Assembly: GCA_017848115.1 (NCBI GenBank)
Contig: JAGAKZ010000033.1
Span: forward strand, 1 to 40,211
DNA length: 40,211 nucleotides
Source: Oscillospiraceae bacterium
GTDB lineage: Bacteria > Bacillota > Clostridia > Oscillospirales > Ruminococcaceae
Reading direction: 5' to 3'
Positions 25,923-34,165 of this stretch are shown here, in pieces. The position numbers and the translations under genes are program-made. Within the stretch, counting starts at the first letter, position 1. Every line of letters begins with the position of its first letter. The notes beneath the pieces were generated by a model. The model ran no database searches, was not told where the DNA came from, and saw only the letters and a program-made list of their open reading frames with translations.

Positions 25923-26473
25923 CCGTACAGACACTACATAATATCTGGAACTATTTTTTGGAACTGGAACAGGATATGAAAAACACTTCTCGATACATTG
26001 AACCGGAAGAACAAGAAAATGTGTATTCATTTGAGTTTGCAAAGTTGATTGTGTTATCATGTACCGAGGTTGAATCCGTGTTCAAATTGCTCTGTCTTGA
26101 AATAATTCCAGGTATGGAAAAAGGTAATATGTCCGATTACAAGGCAACAATTCTTGGAAAATATCCAAAAATTGTTGACGCTACTGTTAGTATCAGTAGA
26201 TGGGGAAAGGATATTAAGCCTTTTAATGGATGGGATACTGGAAAATTGTCATGGTGGAATGCATATCAAGGTATTAAGCATAATAGAGGTGCAAATTTTT
26301 CAGAAGCAACCTACAAAAATGCTGTATATGCTTTATCTGCTCTGTATGTGTTAATTTTTTATTACTATGCTCTCAATGGTGATATACCGTACGGTAGCAA
26401 ATACATACATAGTGAGTATGAACCACCGTTTCTTCTAGCTAAACAAGCTAAAGAACTTCCTGATTTTGAGTAA
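25919..26473 (+). CDS. helical hypothetical protein coupled to the MmeI-type gene
   Basis: 184 residues, all-alpha in appearance. ATGA overlap with the restriction gene, whose last codons (ACGGAGG) supply the ribosome binding site, so synthesis is coupled. Conserved-looking core: FAKLIVLSCTEVESVFKLLC and SWWNAYQGIKHNRGANFSEA, then NAVYALSALYVLIFYYY. The WxxYxxIKHxR pattern recalls HEPN-like or related helical proteins in conflict systems, but no convincing RxxxxH pair can be asserted. Possible accessory or toxin-like partner of the restriction enzyme; function unknown. Confidence 0.7.
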   Translation: MTVQTLHNIWNYFLELEQDMKNTSRYIEPEEQENVYSFEFAKLIVLSCTEVESVFKLLCLEIIPGMEKGNMSDYKATILGKYPKIVDATVSISRWGKDIKPFNGWDTGKLSWWNAYQGIKHNRGANFSEATYKNAVYALSALYVLIFYYYALNGDIPYGSKYIHSEYEPPFLLAKQAKELPDFE

Positions 26474-26484
26474 CTTTGTTGTTC

Positions 26485-26622
26485 TGTTAGTTTTATAAGT
26501 CTTATTAGCTCATCGACTGTGCTGTTATGGAAACGTGTGGCTTCTGGCGGAAGCAGAACTCTGAACCAGAGTTCGTGGCGAAATTGATGAGGATGTATAG
26601 AAATATGACGGAGGAAGAGAAA
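26485..26622 (+). pseudogene. decayed copy of the 3' end of an MmeI-family gene (tail copy 2)
   Basis: Bases 26509-26622 align without gaps to 25803-25916 of the intact gene, with 94 of 114 identical by hand count. Readable as AVMETCGFWRKQNSEPEF.VAKLMRMY. Weaker similarity extends to 26485, with TAG codons at 26488 and 26506. Differences from the intact tail are not concentrated at third codon positions (9, 5 and 6 at positions 1, 2 and 3), as expected for unselected decay. Its end supplies ACGGAGG for the next gene. Confidence 0.85.
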
Positions 26623-27387
26623 ATGAGCGAAACACACGAAGGACTATGCCATATTTGTGGCAAATATAGCAAGTTGACTTTTGAGCATATACCTCCTAAA
26701 CAAGCTTTCAATTGGTATCGTGCCAAAATATACAATGGTGATGAAGCACTAAAAAGAAGTAAAGGAGCGCAAGCAAAGTATTGTAACTTACAGCAAGGAA
26801 TGGGCAAGTATTCATTATGCCAAAGTTGTAATAACAACACCGGAGCATGGTATGCTCAGACTTATTGTGATTTTGCGATGGATGTTGTGAAATCTCTACA
26901 TAAACTCAACCAGCTTGAGCATGGAAATGTTGTCGAATTTACTTTTAAAAACTGTCCTATTCTTCAGGTAGTAAAACAAATAGTAGCCATGTTTTGTAGT
27001 ATTCTTCCTTATGATGAGGTGCAAAGGCTTGGCTTTGATAAACTATTACTTGAAAAAGAAAGCAATACTGTTAATCGAAAATTATTCGATTTGAGAATGT
27101 ATCTTACACCCATTGAGACAGGACAATTAATGTGCGGACCGTCTGTTGTTTTTGTAAAAAAAGATGAATCCGCAGAAGCTATCCGTGTTGCGGATTTAGG
27201 AGCATATCCATTTGGATTTATATTAAATCTTACTCCCGAAACACCAGTAAAATATGGTGGAAGTATTATGGATATGTTTAATGTAAAATACGATGAAAAG
27301 TGCGATTTTAAGTTATCTTTGGTGTACTTAGAACGAAGAAGTGTTGATTTCCCACTACCATTGGTATTTAAGGAACCAATTGACTAA
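26623..27387 (+). CDS. HNH-like zinc-binding protein
   Basis: 254 residues from the ATG at 26623, with CGGAGG eight bases upstream. An in-frame ATG at 26527 lies inside the relict MmeI tail and has no box. The N-terminus carries CHICGKYSKLTFEHIPPKQA and then YSLCQSCNNNTGAWYA: two CxxC pairs around a His, the layout of HNH/McrA-type nucleases (zinc knuckle plus E-H catalytic segment). The C-terminal ~170 residues are unrecognised mixed alpha/beta. A DNA-cutting accessory or defence protein is likely. It stands between two relict MmeI tails. Confidence 0.75.
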   Translation: MSETHEGLCHICGKYSKLTFEHIPPKQAFNWYRAKIYNGDEALKRSKGAQAKYCNLQQGMGKYSLCQSCNNNTGAWYAQTYCDFAMDVVKSLHKLNQLEHGNVVEFTFKNCPILQVVKQIVAMFCSILPYDEVQRLGFDKLLLEKESNTVNRKLFDLRMYLTPIETGQLMCGPSVVFVKKDESAEAIRVADLGAYPFGFILNLTPETPVKYGGSIMDMFNVKYDEKCDFKLSLVYLERRSVDFPLPLVFKEPID

Positions 27388-27433
27388 TAAGCAGACTAAA
27401 ACGTAGAATCATATAAATTAGCACATAATCTCA

Positions 27434-27600
27434 AACAACTTTCCGTAGTACCACTCAATGTTTAAACTATAAAAGACGCATCTGGTAAATAATTATTCTA
27501 TGGTAGGATGATACTACCTTTTTGGAACTTTGAATATGAGTCTGAATGAGTAGCAAAGTTAATGAGGATATATACAAAAACAACAAAGTTGTGGAAGTAA
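27434..27600 (+). pseudogene. decayed 3' end of another MmeI-family gene (tail copy 3)
   Basis: Two blocks match the intact gene in the right order. 27434-27458 matches 25644-25668 (20 of 25; encodes NNFP with the Trp TGG now TAG), and 27538-27576 matches 25857-25895 (25 of 39; ESE-stop-VAKLMRIY). About 100 bases between them are lost or diverged. In the second block 10 of 14 differences are at third codon positions, so this copy diverged mainly while still coding: it derives from a different homologue, not from the neighbour. Ends 47 bases before the next ATG. Confidence 0.7.
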
Positions 27601-27647
27601 CACATAAAATATGTTAAAAATAACATTAATATCATTTGGAGGATACT

Positions 27648-28823
27648 ATGCATAATAAGTATTATTTATATCGCTTTCTTAATGAACAAGATAATGTGTT
27701 ATATATTGGTAGAACCAATGATATACGAAGAAGAATTATAAAAGAACATTTTACAAAAAATACTCATCTTAGTAAAGAATGTTATGCTGAAACTATAAAA
27801 GTTGAATATTCAGAATTCAATAATGAATCTGAAGAAGTAGCATATGAAGCAATACTAATAAATAAAATCAAACCAAAATACAATGTGCAATTTAAGGATA
27901 ATGCCAAATTCAATATAAAACTTCCTGAAATTAAATGGCAACCTTTTGAATGGGATTTTAAAGGACAAATGGAAATAATGAAAGAATTAAAAGACGAAAC
28001 CATTCCAATACATACCATTCTCTATGATGTTATTGAAAAATATGCATCGCCAGAAAAACTTTTACAATACAATATTCATGGATTTAATGAAATTGATAAA
28101 TTCACCATTATATCACCTTCATCTACATCATTAATAGCCGGAGCACCAGGCACATATAAAACAAATTATGCCTTACATATCGCAATGATAAACGCACTCA
28201 ACAATCGTAAAGTACTATATATTAATTTAAAAAATTCGCTTGATTCAATATTTTTTAAAATATTATCTATGAAAACTCAGATTAAGATAAATAAATTCTA
28301 CACCTCAGATTTTACCGCTGACGATTGGAAAAATATAGCCTCCACAGCTGACTCTATCTCTAAGTTACCTTTACACTTTTATAATACTATTCAAAATGAA
28401 CACTCGCTATCTTCAATTGAGAAAGCTATTATTAACGTTGGGTGTGATTTAGCAATAATAGATGATTTATCTGCTATCAGCGATTGTGAAAACACATATT
28501 CTTCTGATAAATATTCAATTTCAGCAAACACATTAAAGAAAATCGCATTAAAAAACAATTGTTCAATAATCTCATTATATTCAATGAAAGTAAATCACAA
28601 CAATAAGCGTCCGTTAATCTCTGATCTACCTACAAGCTTAATAAGTTGCAGTGATTTAATAGAGTTTTTACATTTAGATTCGTACAGTATTAACGATAGT
28701 GATTATGACGATATTAATAATATTGAAATAATTATCGCTAAAAACCCATTAGGCGAAAACGCAACTATACAACTAAAAGCAGAAAACGGTAGACTATCAT
28801 CTGTATCACCAAAAAACGAATAA
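27648..28823 (+). CDS. GIY-YIG nuclease fused to DnaB/KaiC-type RecA-fold ATPase
   Basis: 391 residues from the ATG at 27648 (GGAGG five bases upstream; a TTG inside that box is not the start). Residues 5-79 are a GIY-YIG domain: YLYRF, LYIGR (19-22), R27, and YEAILINKIKPKYN with the metal-ligand Glu67. Residues about 140-391 resemble the DnaB C-terminal helicase domain: GFNEID, Walker A GAPGTYKT (165-172), Walker B LAIIDD (268-273). No DnaB N-terminal domain. A nuclease coupled to a DNA-dependent motor or switch fits defence or a selfish element. Codon use is more AT-rich than in the housekeeping genes. Third gene behind an MmeI tail. Confidence 0.8.
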   Translation: MHNKYYLYRFLNEQDNVLYIGRTNDIRRRIIKEHFTKNTHLSKECYAETIKVEYSEFNNESEEVAYEAILINKIKPKYNVQFKDNAKFNIKLPEIKWQPFEWDFKGQMEIMKELKDETIPIHTILYDVIEKYASPEKLLQYNIHGFNEIDKFTIISPSSTSLIAGAPGTYKTNYALHIAMINALNNRKVLYINLKNSLDSIFFKILSMKTQIKINKFYTSDFTADDWKNIASTADSISKLPLHFYNTIQNEHSLSSIEKAIINVGCDLAIIDDLSAISDCENTYSSDKYSISANTLKKIALKNNCSIISLYSMKVNHNNKRPLISDLPTSLISCSDLIEFLHLDSYSINDSDYDDINNIEIIIAKNPLGENATIQLKAENGRLSSVSPKNE

Positions 28824-28831
28824 ATACATAA

Positions 28832-28872
28832 GCCCTCCCAAAATTATCGGTATTCTGGGAGGGTTTGTTATT
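28832..28872. terminator. terminator between convergent genes
   Basis: CCCTCCCA (28833-28840) pairs with TGGGAGGG (28856-28863), extended by AAT/ATT, then TTTGTTATT. It ends the plus-strand accessory genes and borders the convergent AlbA_2 gene. Confidence 0.8.
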
Positions 28873-30358
28873 ACATTTTCAATTTATAAACTCTATTACG
28901 ATTTTCACCTTCAGCAACAATCATTTCATCCTTAACCATTTCAGCCAATACAGCTCTTGTCCTTTGAGTACTTATTCCGAGAAGTAATGAAATATCAGAA
29001 CTTCTTGCTGTTATATTTTCTGTTATATATGAAATTATTTTTTCTCTGTATAATGTTGTTTTTATCGCTTGTTTTTTATCGCTTGTTTTTATCGCTTGTT
29101 TTTTATCGCTTGTTTTTATCGCTTGTTTTTTATCGCTACTTTTTTCAATTTGTAGCGATAACGTAATTCTTTCTGGTTCAATATTTTCACTTATTTTTGG
29201 AGTAGTCCATCCTTGTTTTTCCCATACGTTGAAAATATTAGGTATACCACTCCCTGCACGCTCACCGATATCCACCATATTGAACATCTTTATAAGCGTT
29301 GCATTTCTTGGATCTGAAATACCACCACTTTTTGCTGTTTCAATATCAATACGAAAACTTCCGGGATTAGAAAAACTGAAACTATCCTTGTATTTTATAA
29401 CAACAACACCCTGTCTGCCATAATAATCTGCATTAATAAGACAATTTGCAAGAGCCTCTCTTAGTGCCTTATGAACAGGTGTATCATCAATTCTATCGCC
29501 ACCCTCAAGTTTGAATGGAATCTTGACATCCTGAGCGATTTTATTATAAACACGAAAGTAAAAATCATAAATATTTCCGCTCCACTCCCCTGATGAAGAA
29601 ACTATTCTGTCTGTCCATCTGGTACCGCTATCAAGATGTTCCTGATAATCAAGAAAATATTGGGGATATTCTTTTACGATTTCATATTCATAACCAAACA
29701 TAAGAAGTCCTGCCGCTGTAGGATGCATTTTGCCATCTGAACTTCTGCCCATAGCCCCCAATCTGTATAGAAAATCAACATCATCAAGTTCCTCCCAAAC
29801 ATGTCCCGGACGATAATTTTTCATTCTTATACGATAACGATGAACACTATCATAATCAAAAACATCAAGTCCCATTTCTTCCAGCAAAAGCATATCCTGA
29901 GTTTTTATAGACGCATCACGGGTCATGGCATGAACTTCATCTTTAGTACATTTGTAATCCCCTTCACCATTTCTTCTATATGAGCCTGTAAGAGGATTTC
30001 CGTCAATATAAACAGGTTTATCACTACGACTTGCACGAGGAACTTCGATTGAAATAAAACGATTACCATCGACATCATGAATGGTGACATTTCTATCAGA
30101 AAGAATGTTCACACTTACTTTTTTTTGATTGTTTATAATATTCCAAAACTCAGTAACCATAGATTCAGGGTCAGGAAGATTTACAGGGTGCAGTGATTTA
30201 TCTAAATATTCTTCTACACCAAGCAAAATAATACCACCAAAAGAATTTGCAAATGCCGAATAAGTTTCCCATATACTGCGTGGAAGTCCACCAAGTGCCT
30301 TTTTAGCTTCAATACGATTATTCTCACGATATTTTCCGATATTTTCAAAATCAATCAT
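28871..30358 (-). CDS. AlbA_2/Schlafen-type ATP-binding protein with winged-helix tail
   Basis: 495 residues from the ATG at 30358 (GAGGAAAAAG upstream). A longer reading overlaps the preceding gene. AlbA_2 domain at residues about 10-130 (NRIEAKKALGGLP...SAFANSFGGIILLGVEE), a RecG-like HATPase region about 290-400 (VHKALREALANCLINADYYG; NPGSFRIDIETAKSGG; GERAGSGIPNIF), a Lys-rich linker made of three identical TSDKKQAIK units, and a winged helix (ARSSDISLLLGISTQRTRAV). Last gene of an operon with the AAA-PDDEXK and DUF4869 genes. Likely nucleic-acid-binding regulator or defence component. Confidence 0.8.
   Translation of the reverse strand: MIDFENIGKYRENNRIEAKKALGGLPRSIWETYSAFANSFGGIILLGVEEYLDKSLHPVNLPDPESMVTEFWNIINNQKKVSVNILSDRNVTIHDVDGNRFISIEVPRASRSDKPVYIDGNPLTGSYRRNGEGDYKCTKDEVHAMTRDASIKTQDMLLLEEMGLDVFDYDSVHRYRIRMKNYRPGHVWEELDDVDFLYRLGAMGRSSDGKMHPTAAGLLMFGYEYEIVKEYPQYFLDYQEHLDSGTRWTDRIVSSSGEWSGNIYDFYFRVYNKIAQDVKIPFKLEGGDRIDDTPVHKALREALANCLINADYYGRQGVVVIKYKDSFSFSNPGSFRIDIETAKSGGISDPRNATLIKMFNMVDIGERAGSGIPNIFNVWEKQGWTTPKISENIEPERITLSLQIEKSSDKKQAIKTSDKKQAIKTSDKKQAIKTTLYREKIISYITENITARSSDISLLLGISTQRTRAVLAEMVKDEMIVAEGENRNRVYKLKM
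29058..29138 (-). repeat. in-frame minisatellite in the AlbA_2 gene
   Basis: Three 27-bp units, each made of a 13-bp and a 14-bp near-identical half (AGCGATAAAAACA / AGCGATAAAAAACA on the coding strand), encode TSDKKQAIK three times between the ATPase and winged-helix domains. A change of whole 27-bp units keeps frame; a change of one half-unit would shift it. Confidence 0.9.
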
Positions 30359-30368
30359 TACTTTTTCC

Positions 30369-31946
30369 TCATTCTTTCTGTATCTTTTCAATCATGCAAC
30401 TATGCTGTTTTGTTTTCATGTCGTAGCCGATACCTACCAGAATTATTTCTCCGATGTAATCTGACAATATAGCCGGATAATTATTGGATTTTATCTGATT
30501 GATTGCAGTGTCTGCCGTTTCGTCCCATTTGAGCTCTATGACAAGTGCAGGAAGTGCCGTATTGTTTTTGGGAAGATATACAACATCGGCAAGACCTTTT
30601 CCGCTCGGTAATTCTTCAACTTTCATATAACGGTCTACGCAAATGATATATGCAAACTTAACTGCATAACGCAAAGATTGTTCGTTGTTATAATACTGAG
30701 GAGCATAGTTTGTCTGACGGACATTTTTTATCGCCTGAGCAACTGCGTTTTCATTACCGGCAAGCGTATCTGCAAGAAGCTGTTCTGAACGCATAATGAG
30801 AGAAGTGAGTTTTGCATGAGAACGGTCACGCAATAATTTATCAAATTCCATTCGAACTTCTTCATTTGGTATACGAACACGTTTTTCATTTGAATTATAA
30901 GCAAGATATCCAAGGTGTACAAGTAAAGTAAGAACATCATCGTCAGAACGAAAAGTTGTAAAATCATTGTCGAAACCGCTCGGATCTATTTCTATCTGTT
31001 CATCAGCAATAAGTTTAAGTATTTTTTCCTGCAGACTGCTTAATGGATTCTGAATATTCATACCGATATATGTTAAAAGATTTTCGGCAGCAGATGTTTG
31101 TTTCCAGTACGAATCAAATACACCATTTTCCATTGCCATCATTACCGAATATGGATTATAGATTGAATCGCACTGACTGAAATTATATCCGTCATACCAG
31201 TGTTTCGCAGTTTCAAAATCCATATCATAACGATTATAAAGTTTTTTCACTTCTGCCTCAGTAAAACCTGTATATTTTGCAAATCTTCCGGGAGCAAGCA
31301 TCGAATATTCACGAAAATCAGAAATAGCAGACTGCGAACCGTCTTTCTTTATTGGCAAAATACCGGTTATATATGCTGCTGCAAATAGTTTGGCTGTTGT
31401 ATTGCTACTCTTGAAAAGCATTCGCAAAAACCGGAGGTAATCACTGCTTACTTCCGGACATTCTCTGAGCGGAGCATCCCATTCATCTATAAGCATAATA
31501 ATCTTTCTGCACGTTGTTTCAACCATATTCATCAGAGTCTGATCAAAAGATGAACCTTTTTTCACATCAGGATAACACAGACATATCTCTGTTTCCACAC
31601 TTTCTTTTATAAAGGTTATCAGTTTTTCAGGTTTTACTTTTTCAAGGATATTTGACATATCAAGATAAATGATATGATATTTGTTGATATACTTCTCATA
31701 ACTGTCATCACGGCTTATCTCCAAACCATCAAAAAGCGAGTGTGAATCACATGTGTGATCGTAGTAGGCACACAAAGTCTTTGCAGCATAGGATTTTCCG
31801 AAACGACGCGGACGACTTATACAAGTAAGCTGTCTTGGTGTATCAATTGTCTGATTTATAAGTGCAACCATTCCGGTTTTGTCGATATAATCTCCGTTTA
31901 ATGCTATTGCAAATGCCATATTTCCCGGATTAAGATACATTCCCAT
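30369..31946 (-). CDS. AAA-ATPase-like protein with C-terminal PD-(D/E)XK nuclease-like domain
   Basis: 525 residues. N-terminal ATPase of the AAA-ATPase_like type common in gut anaerobes: RPRRFGKSYAAKTL (Walker A, about 44-57) and IIMLIDEWDAP (Walker B). The middle has the family pattern GFTEAEVKKLY and HWYDGYNF....IYNPYSV. The C-terminus holds GKGLADVVYLP and ALVIELKWD, the D...ExK core of the PDDEXK_9 fold. GAGGAG box. 45 bases after the DUF4869 gene and 10 before the AlbA_2 start. The biological role of this abundant family is not settled; defence or element maintenance is suspected. Confidence 0.88.
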   Translation of the reverse strand: MGMYLNPGNMAFAIALNGDYIDKTGMVALINQTIDTPRQLTCISRPRRFGKSYAAKTLCAYYDHTCDSHSLFDGLEISRDDSYEKYINKYHIIYLDMSNILEKVKPEKLITFIKESVETEICLCYPDVKKGSSFDQTLMNMVETTCRKIIMLIDEWDAPLRECPEVSSDYLRFLRMLFKSSNTTAKLFAAAYITGILPIKKDGSQSAISDFREYSMLAPGRFAKYTGFTEAEVKKLYNRYDMDFETAKHWYDGYNFSQCDSIYNPYSVMMAMENGVFDSYWKQTSAAENLLTYIGMNIQNPLSSLQEKILKLIADEQIEIDPSGFDNDFTTFRSDDDVLTLLVHLGYLAYNSNEKRVRIPNEEVRMEFDKLLRDRSHAKLTSLIMRSEQLLADTLAGNENAVAQAIKNVRQTNYAPQYYNNEQSLRYAVKFAYIICVDRYMKVEELPSGKGLADVVYLPKNNTALPALVIELKWDETADTAINQIKSNNYPAILSDYIGEIILVGIGYDMKTKQHSCMIEKIQKE

Positions 31947-31991
31947 GTTTTTCTCCTCACTCTCTCATATAAAATATCTTTGGAATGATTT

Positions 31992-32450
31992 TTATAAAAA
32001 CAAACCCGCATACAATACATATTCCTGCATGTTATGAACAACGATATCATTATTCATTATTCTGATTTCAAACGGCTTATCGCCAAAATCCATTATATGC
32101 CTTAAATTTATAATGATATCTTTATCATTTTTCTTAGCTATCTTCAAAATCCATTTAGCACAGTTATCTCCACAGTTTGACACATTATATATCTGTGTAT
32201 GATCATGTTGCAGGAGAAGTAATGTTTTCAATCTGCCCGAAATCTTTGTTACTGGTATTACACCAAGTGCTTTGCTATCAACTGCATTAACACTCAGAAC
32301 CGTAGCTTTATCGACACTTTTTATCATACGTTTTGAAAAATCATCTTCCAGCCATGAATCAAGATACGTATTATCAAAATACATGCTTGTATTATAAACA
32401 TAATTCGGAAAGCGTTCTTCTGGTATTTCTCCAAAAAAGATATTCAACAT
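31992..32450 (-). CDS. DUF4869-like protein
   Basis: 152 residues, soluble. The pattern MLNIFFGEIPEERFP, SMYFDNTYLDSWLEDD, LGVIPVTKISGRLKTLLLL, NCGDNCAKWILKIAKK and NLRHIMDFGDKPFEIRIMN matches what I recall of DUF4869 family proteins of Clostridia. AGAGGTG box. First gene of a three-gene operon with the AAA-PDDEXK and AlbA_2 genes. DUF4869 proteins have no known function. Confidence 0.75.
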   Translation of the reverse strand: MLNIFFGEIPEERFPNYVYNTSMYFDNTYLDSWLEDDFSKRMIKSVDKATVLSVNAVDSKALGVIPVTKISGRLKTLLLLQHDHTQIYNVSNCGDNCAKWILKIAKKNDKDIIINLRHIMDFGDKPFEIRIMNNDIVVHNMQEYVLYAGLFL

Positions 32451-32518
32451 TTGAAATCACCTCTCAGACTTAGTATTTGTAATTATATTTGTACTGTTGC
32501 TTCATTTTTCTACGGTTT

Positions 32519-32547
32519 ATTATATCATACCTGACCTCAAAACGCAA
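32519..32547 (-). promoter_or_regulatory. promoter of the DUF4869 operon
   Basis: On the minus strand TTGCGT (plus 32542-32547), 17 bases, TATAAT (plus 32519-32524), with an extended -10 TG one base before it. Confidence 0.6.
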
Positions 32548-32614
32548 CTTATCAAAAACGCTTATCCAAAAAATCAATATATTCATCACGTTCAAAAATC
32601 TCCCCCATTTACTA

Positions 32615-32643
32615 TTGATTTAAGTTTCAAAATAAAGTATAAT
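32615..32643 (+). promoter_or_regulatory. promoter of the amino acid ABC importer
   Basis: TTGATT (32615-32620), 17 bases, TATAAT (32638-32643), 60 bases before the ATG. Confidence 0.65.
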
Positions 32644-32703
32644 AATTAAGGCTTATTAAAATTTCATTGTTTTATTTTATTTAAACAGAAAGGGTTTTTA
32701 AAA

Positions 32704-33483
32704 ATGAAAATTAAAAAGATACTTTCCTCTATGATTGCAACATCTCTTTTAATGTGTCTCGGAAGTTGCGGAAAATCTGGATCCGGCTCTGATGTAAAGT
32801 ACATCACTGATAAAGGTAAAATGATTGTCGGTATTACAGAATACGCACCTATGGACTTTCAGGACGAGAACGGAAACTGGACAGGCTTTGACGCAGAATT
32901 TGCTGAAGCTTTCGGTGAAAAAATAGGTGTAGACATAGAGTTTACTGTAATAGACTGGGATAACAAATTTCTCGAATTAAAATCAAAATCAATCGACTGC
33001 ATCTGGAATGGTATGACTATTTCCGATGAAGTTCTTAAAAATACAGAATGCTCAGATCCTTATGTAAGAAATGAGCAGGTAGTTGTAATGAAAAAAGATG
33101 AAATAAGCAAATACAGTGACGTTGAATCAATGAAAAAACTTAAATTTAGCGTTGAATCTGCTTCTGCAGGAGAAGCTGCTGCAAAGGGTGCGGAATTTAA
33201 CGTTGTAGCAGTAGGCGCTCAGTCTGACGCACTTATGGAAGTTCAGTCAGGAAGTGTAGATGCGTGTGTAATCGACTCAACTATGGCTTCTGCTATGACA
33301 GGTGAAGGAACAAGTTATTCTGATCTTGGCATAGGTCTTACTCTTACTTCTGAAGAATACGGCGTAGGTTTCAGAAAAGGTTCTGATATGGCTGAAAAGT
33401 TCAACAGCTGTATGGACGAACTTATTGAAGACGGCACACTCCCTGCTCTTGCAGAAAAATACAAACTGACACTCGTTAAATAA
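32704..33483 (+). CDS. polar amino acid ABC transporter, substrate-binding lipoprotein
   Basis: 259 residues. Lipoprotein signal with lipobox CLGSC (C22), then a family 3 solute-binding fold: KMIVGITEYAPMDFQDENGN, WTGFDAEFAEAFGEKIGVD, CIWNGMTISDE and a second lobe with GSVDACVIDSTMA and GVGFRKGSDMAEKFN. It captures a polar amino acid at the cell surface for the permease and ATPase that follow. The exact ligand (cystine, glutamine, Arg or other) is not readable. AGAAAGG box. Confidence 0.93.
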   Translation: MKIKKILSSMIATSLLMCLGSCGKSGSGSDVKYITDKGKMIVGITEYAPMDFQDENGNWTGFDAEFAEAFGEKIGVDIEFTVIDWDNKFLELKSKSIDCIWNGMTISDEVLKNTECSDPYVRNEQVVVMKKDEISKYSDVESMKKLKFSVESASAGEAAAKGAEFNVVAVGAQSDALMEVQSGSVDACVIDSTMASAMTGEGTSYSDLGIGLTLTSEEYGVGFRKGSDMAEKFNSCMDELIEDGTLPALAEKYKLTLVK

Positions 33484-33510
33484 GTTGCTTTTTCAGAAAG
33501 GACACAGGTG

Positions 33511-34161
33511 ATGGAAAAATTTATTTCTGTCACTCTGGAGCTTTCAAAAGGCTTCGGAATGACGTTAAAAATATTTGCACTTACATTGCTTTTTGCTCTT
33601 CCGCTCGGACTTATAATAAGTTTCGGCTCGATGAGCAAATTCAAACCTCTGCGCTGGCTGACAAAGACATTTGTATGGATAATACGAGGCACTCCGCTTA
33701 TGTTGCAACTGATAATCATCTACTATGGACCTGGGCTTATTTTTGAGCTTGATCTTCTGGAAAGATTTACAGCTGTAATGGTTGCTTTTGTAATAAACTA
33801 CTCCTGCTATTTTTCTGAAATATTCAGAGGCGGTATCGAAGCTGTACCGAAGGGACAGTATGAAGCCGGTCAGGTTCTTGGCATGACCAAAACACAGATA
33901 TTTTTCAAAGTAATACTTCTTCAGGTAATCAAGAAAATAGTTCCGCCTATGAGCAACGAAGTTATCACACTTGTAAAAGATACTTCACTTGCAAGGATCA
34001 TAGCTGTTTATGAAGTTATATGGAATGCTCAGAACTATATCAAACTTGAAGGTCTTATCTGGCCACTTTTCTATACCGGCGCATTTTATCTTGCTTTTTC
34101 AGGTATTTTAACACTTATCTTTAATAAGATAGAAAATAAAATGAATTATTTCAGGAGTTGA
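33511..34161 (+). CDS. polar amino acid ABC transporter, permease
   Basis: 216 residues, about five membrane spans. ATG at 33511 (AAAGGA upstream) rather than the GTG immediately before it. HisM/GlnP-type features: [36 protein letters not shown], and the EAA loop [19 protein letters not shown] that contacts the ATPase. Conserved [11 protein letters not shown] near the end. Inner-membrane channel of the importer. Confidence 0.93.
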   Translation: MEKFISVTLELSKGFGMTLKIFALTLLFALPLGLIISFGSMSKFKPLRWLTKTFVWIIRGTPLMLQLIIIYYGPGLIFELDLLERFTAVMVAFVINYSCYFSEIFRGGIEAVPKGQYEAGQVLGMTKTQIFFKVILLQVIKKIVPPMSNEVITLVKDTSLARIIAVYEVIWNAQNYIKLEGLIWPLFYTGAFYLAFSGILTLIFNKIENKMNYFRS

Positions 34162-34165
34162 TATC

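Noticed and set aside
26527-26622. Extended N-terminus of the HNH-like protein
   Set aside because: The segment is a relict of the MmeI tail. The ATG at 26527 has no ribosome binding site, while the ATG at 26623 has CGGAGG at ideal spacing.
29058-29138. CRISPR-like repeat array
   Set aside because: Units are contiguous without spacers, lie in frame inside a coding gene and translate into a peptide repeat.
23151-32450. Integrated phage or transposon
   Set aside because: No integrase, transposase, phage structural gene, terminal inverted repeat or tRNA-end duplication was seen. The repeated sequence is a gene tail, not an insertion-sequence end.
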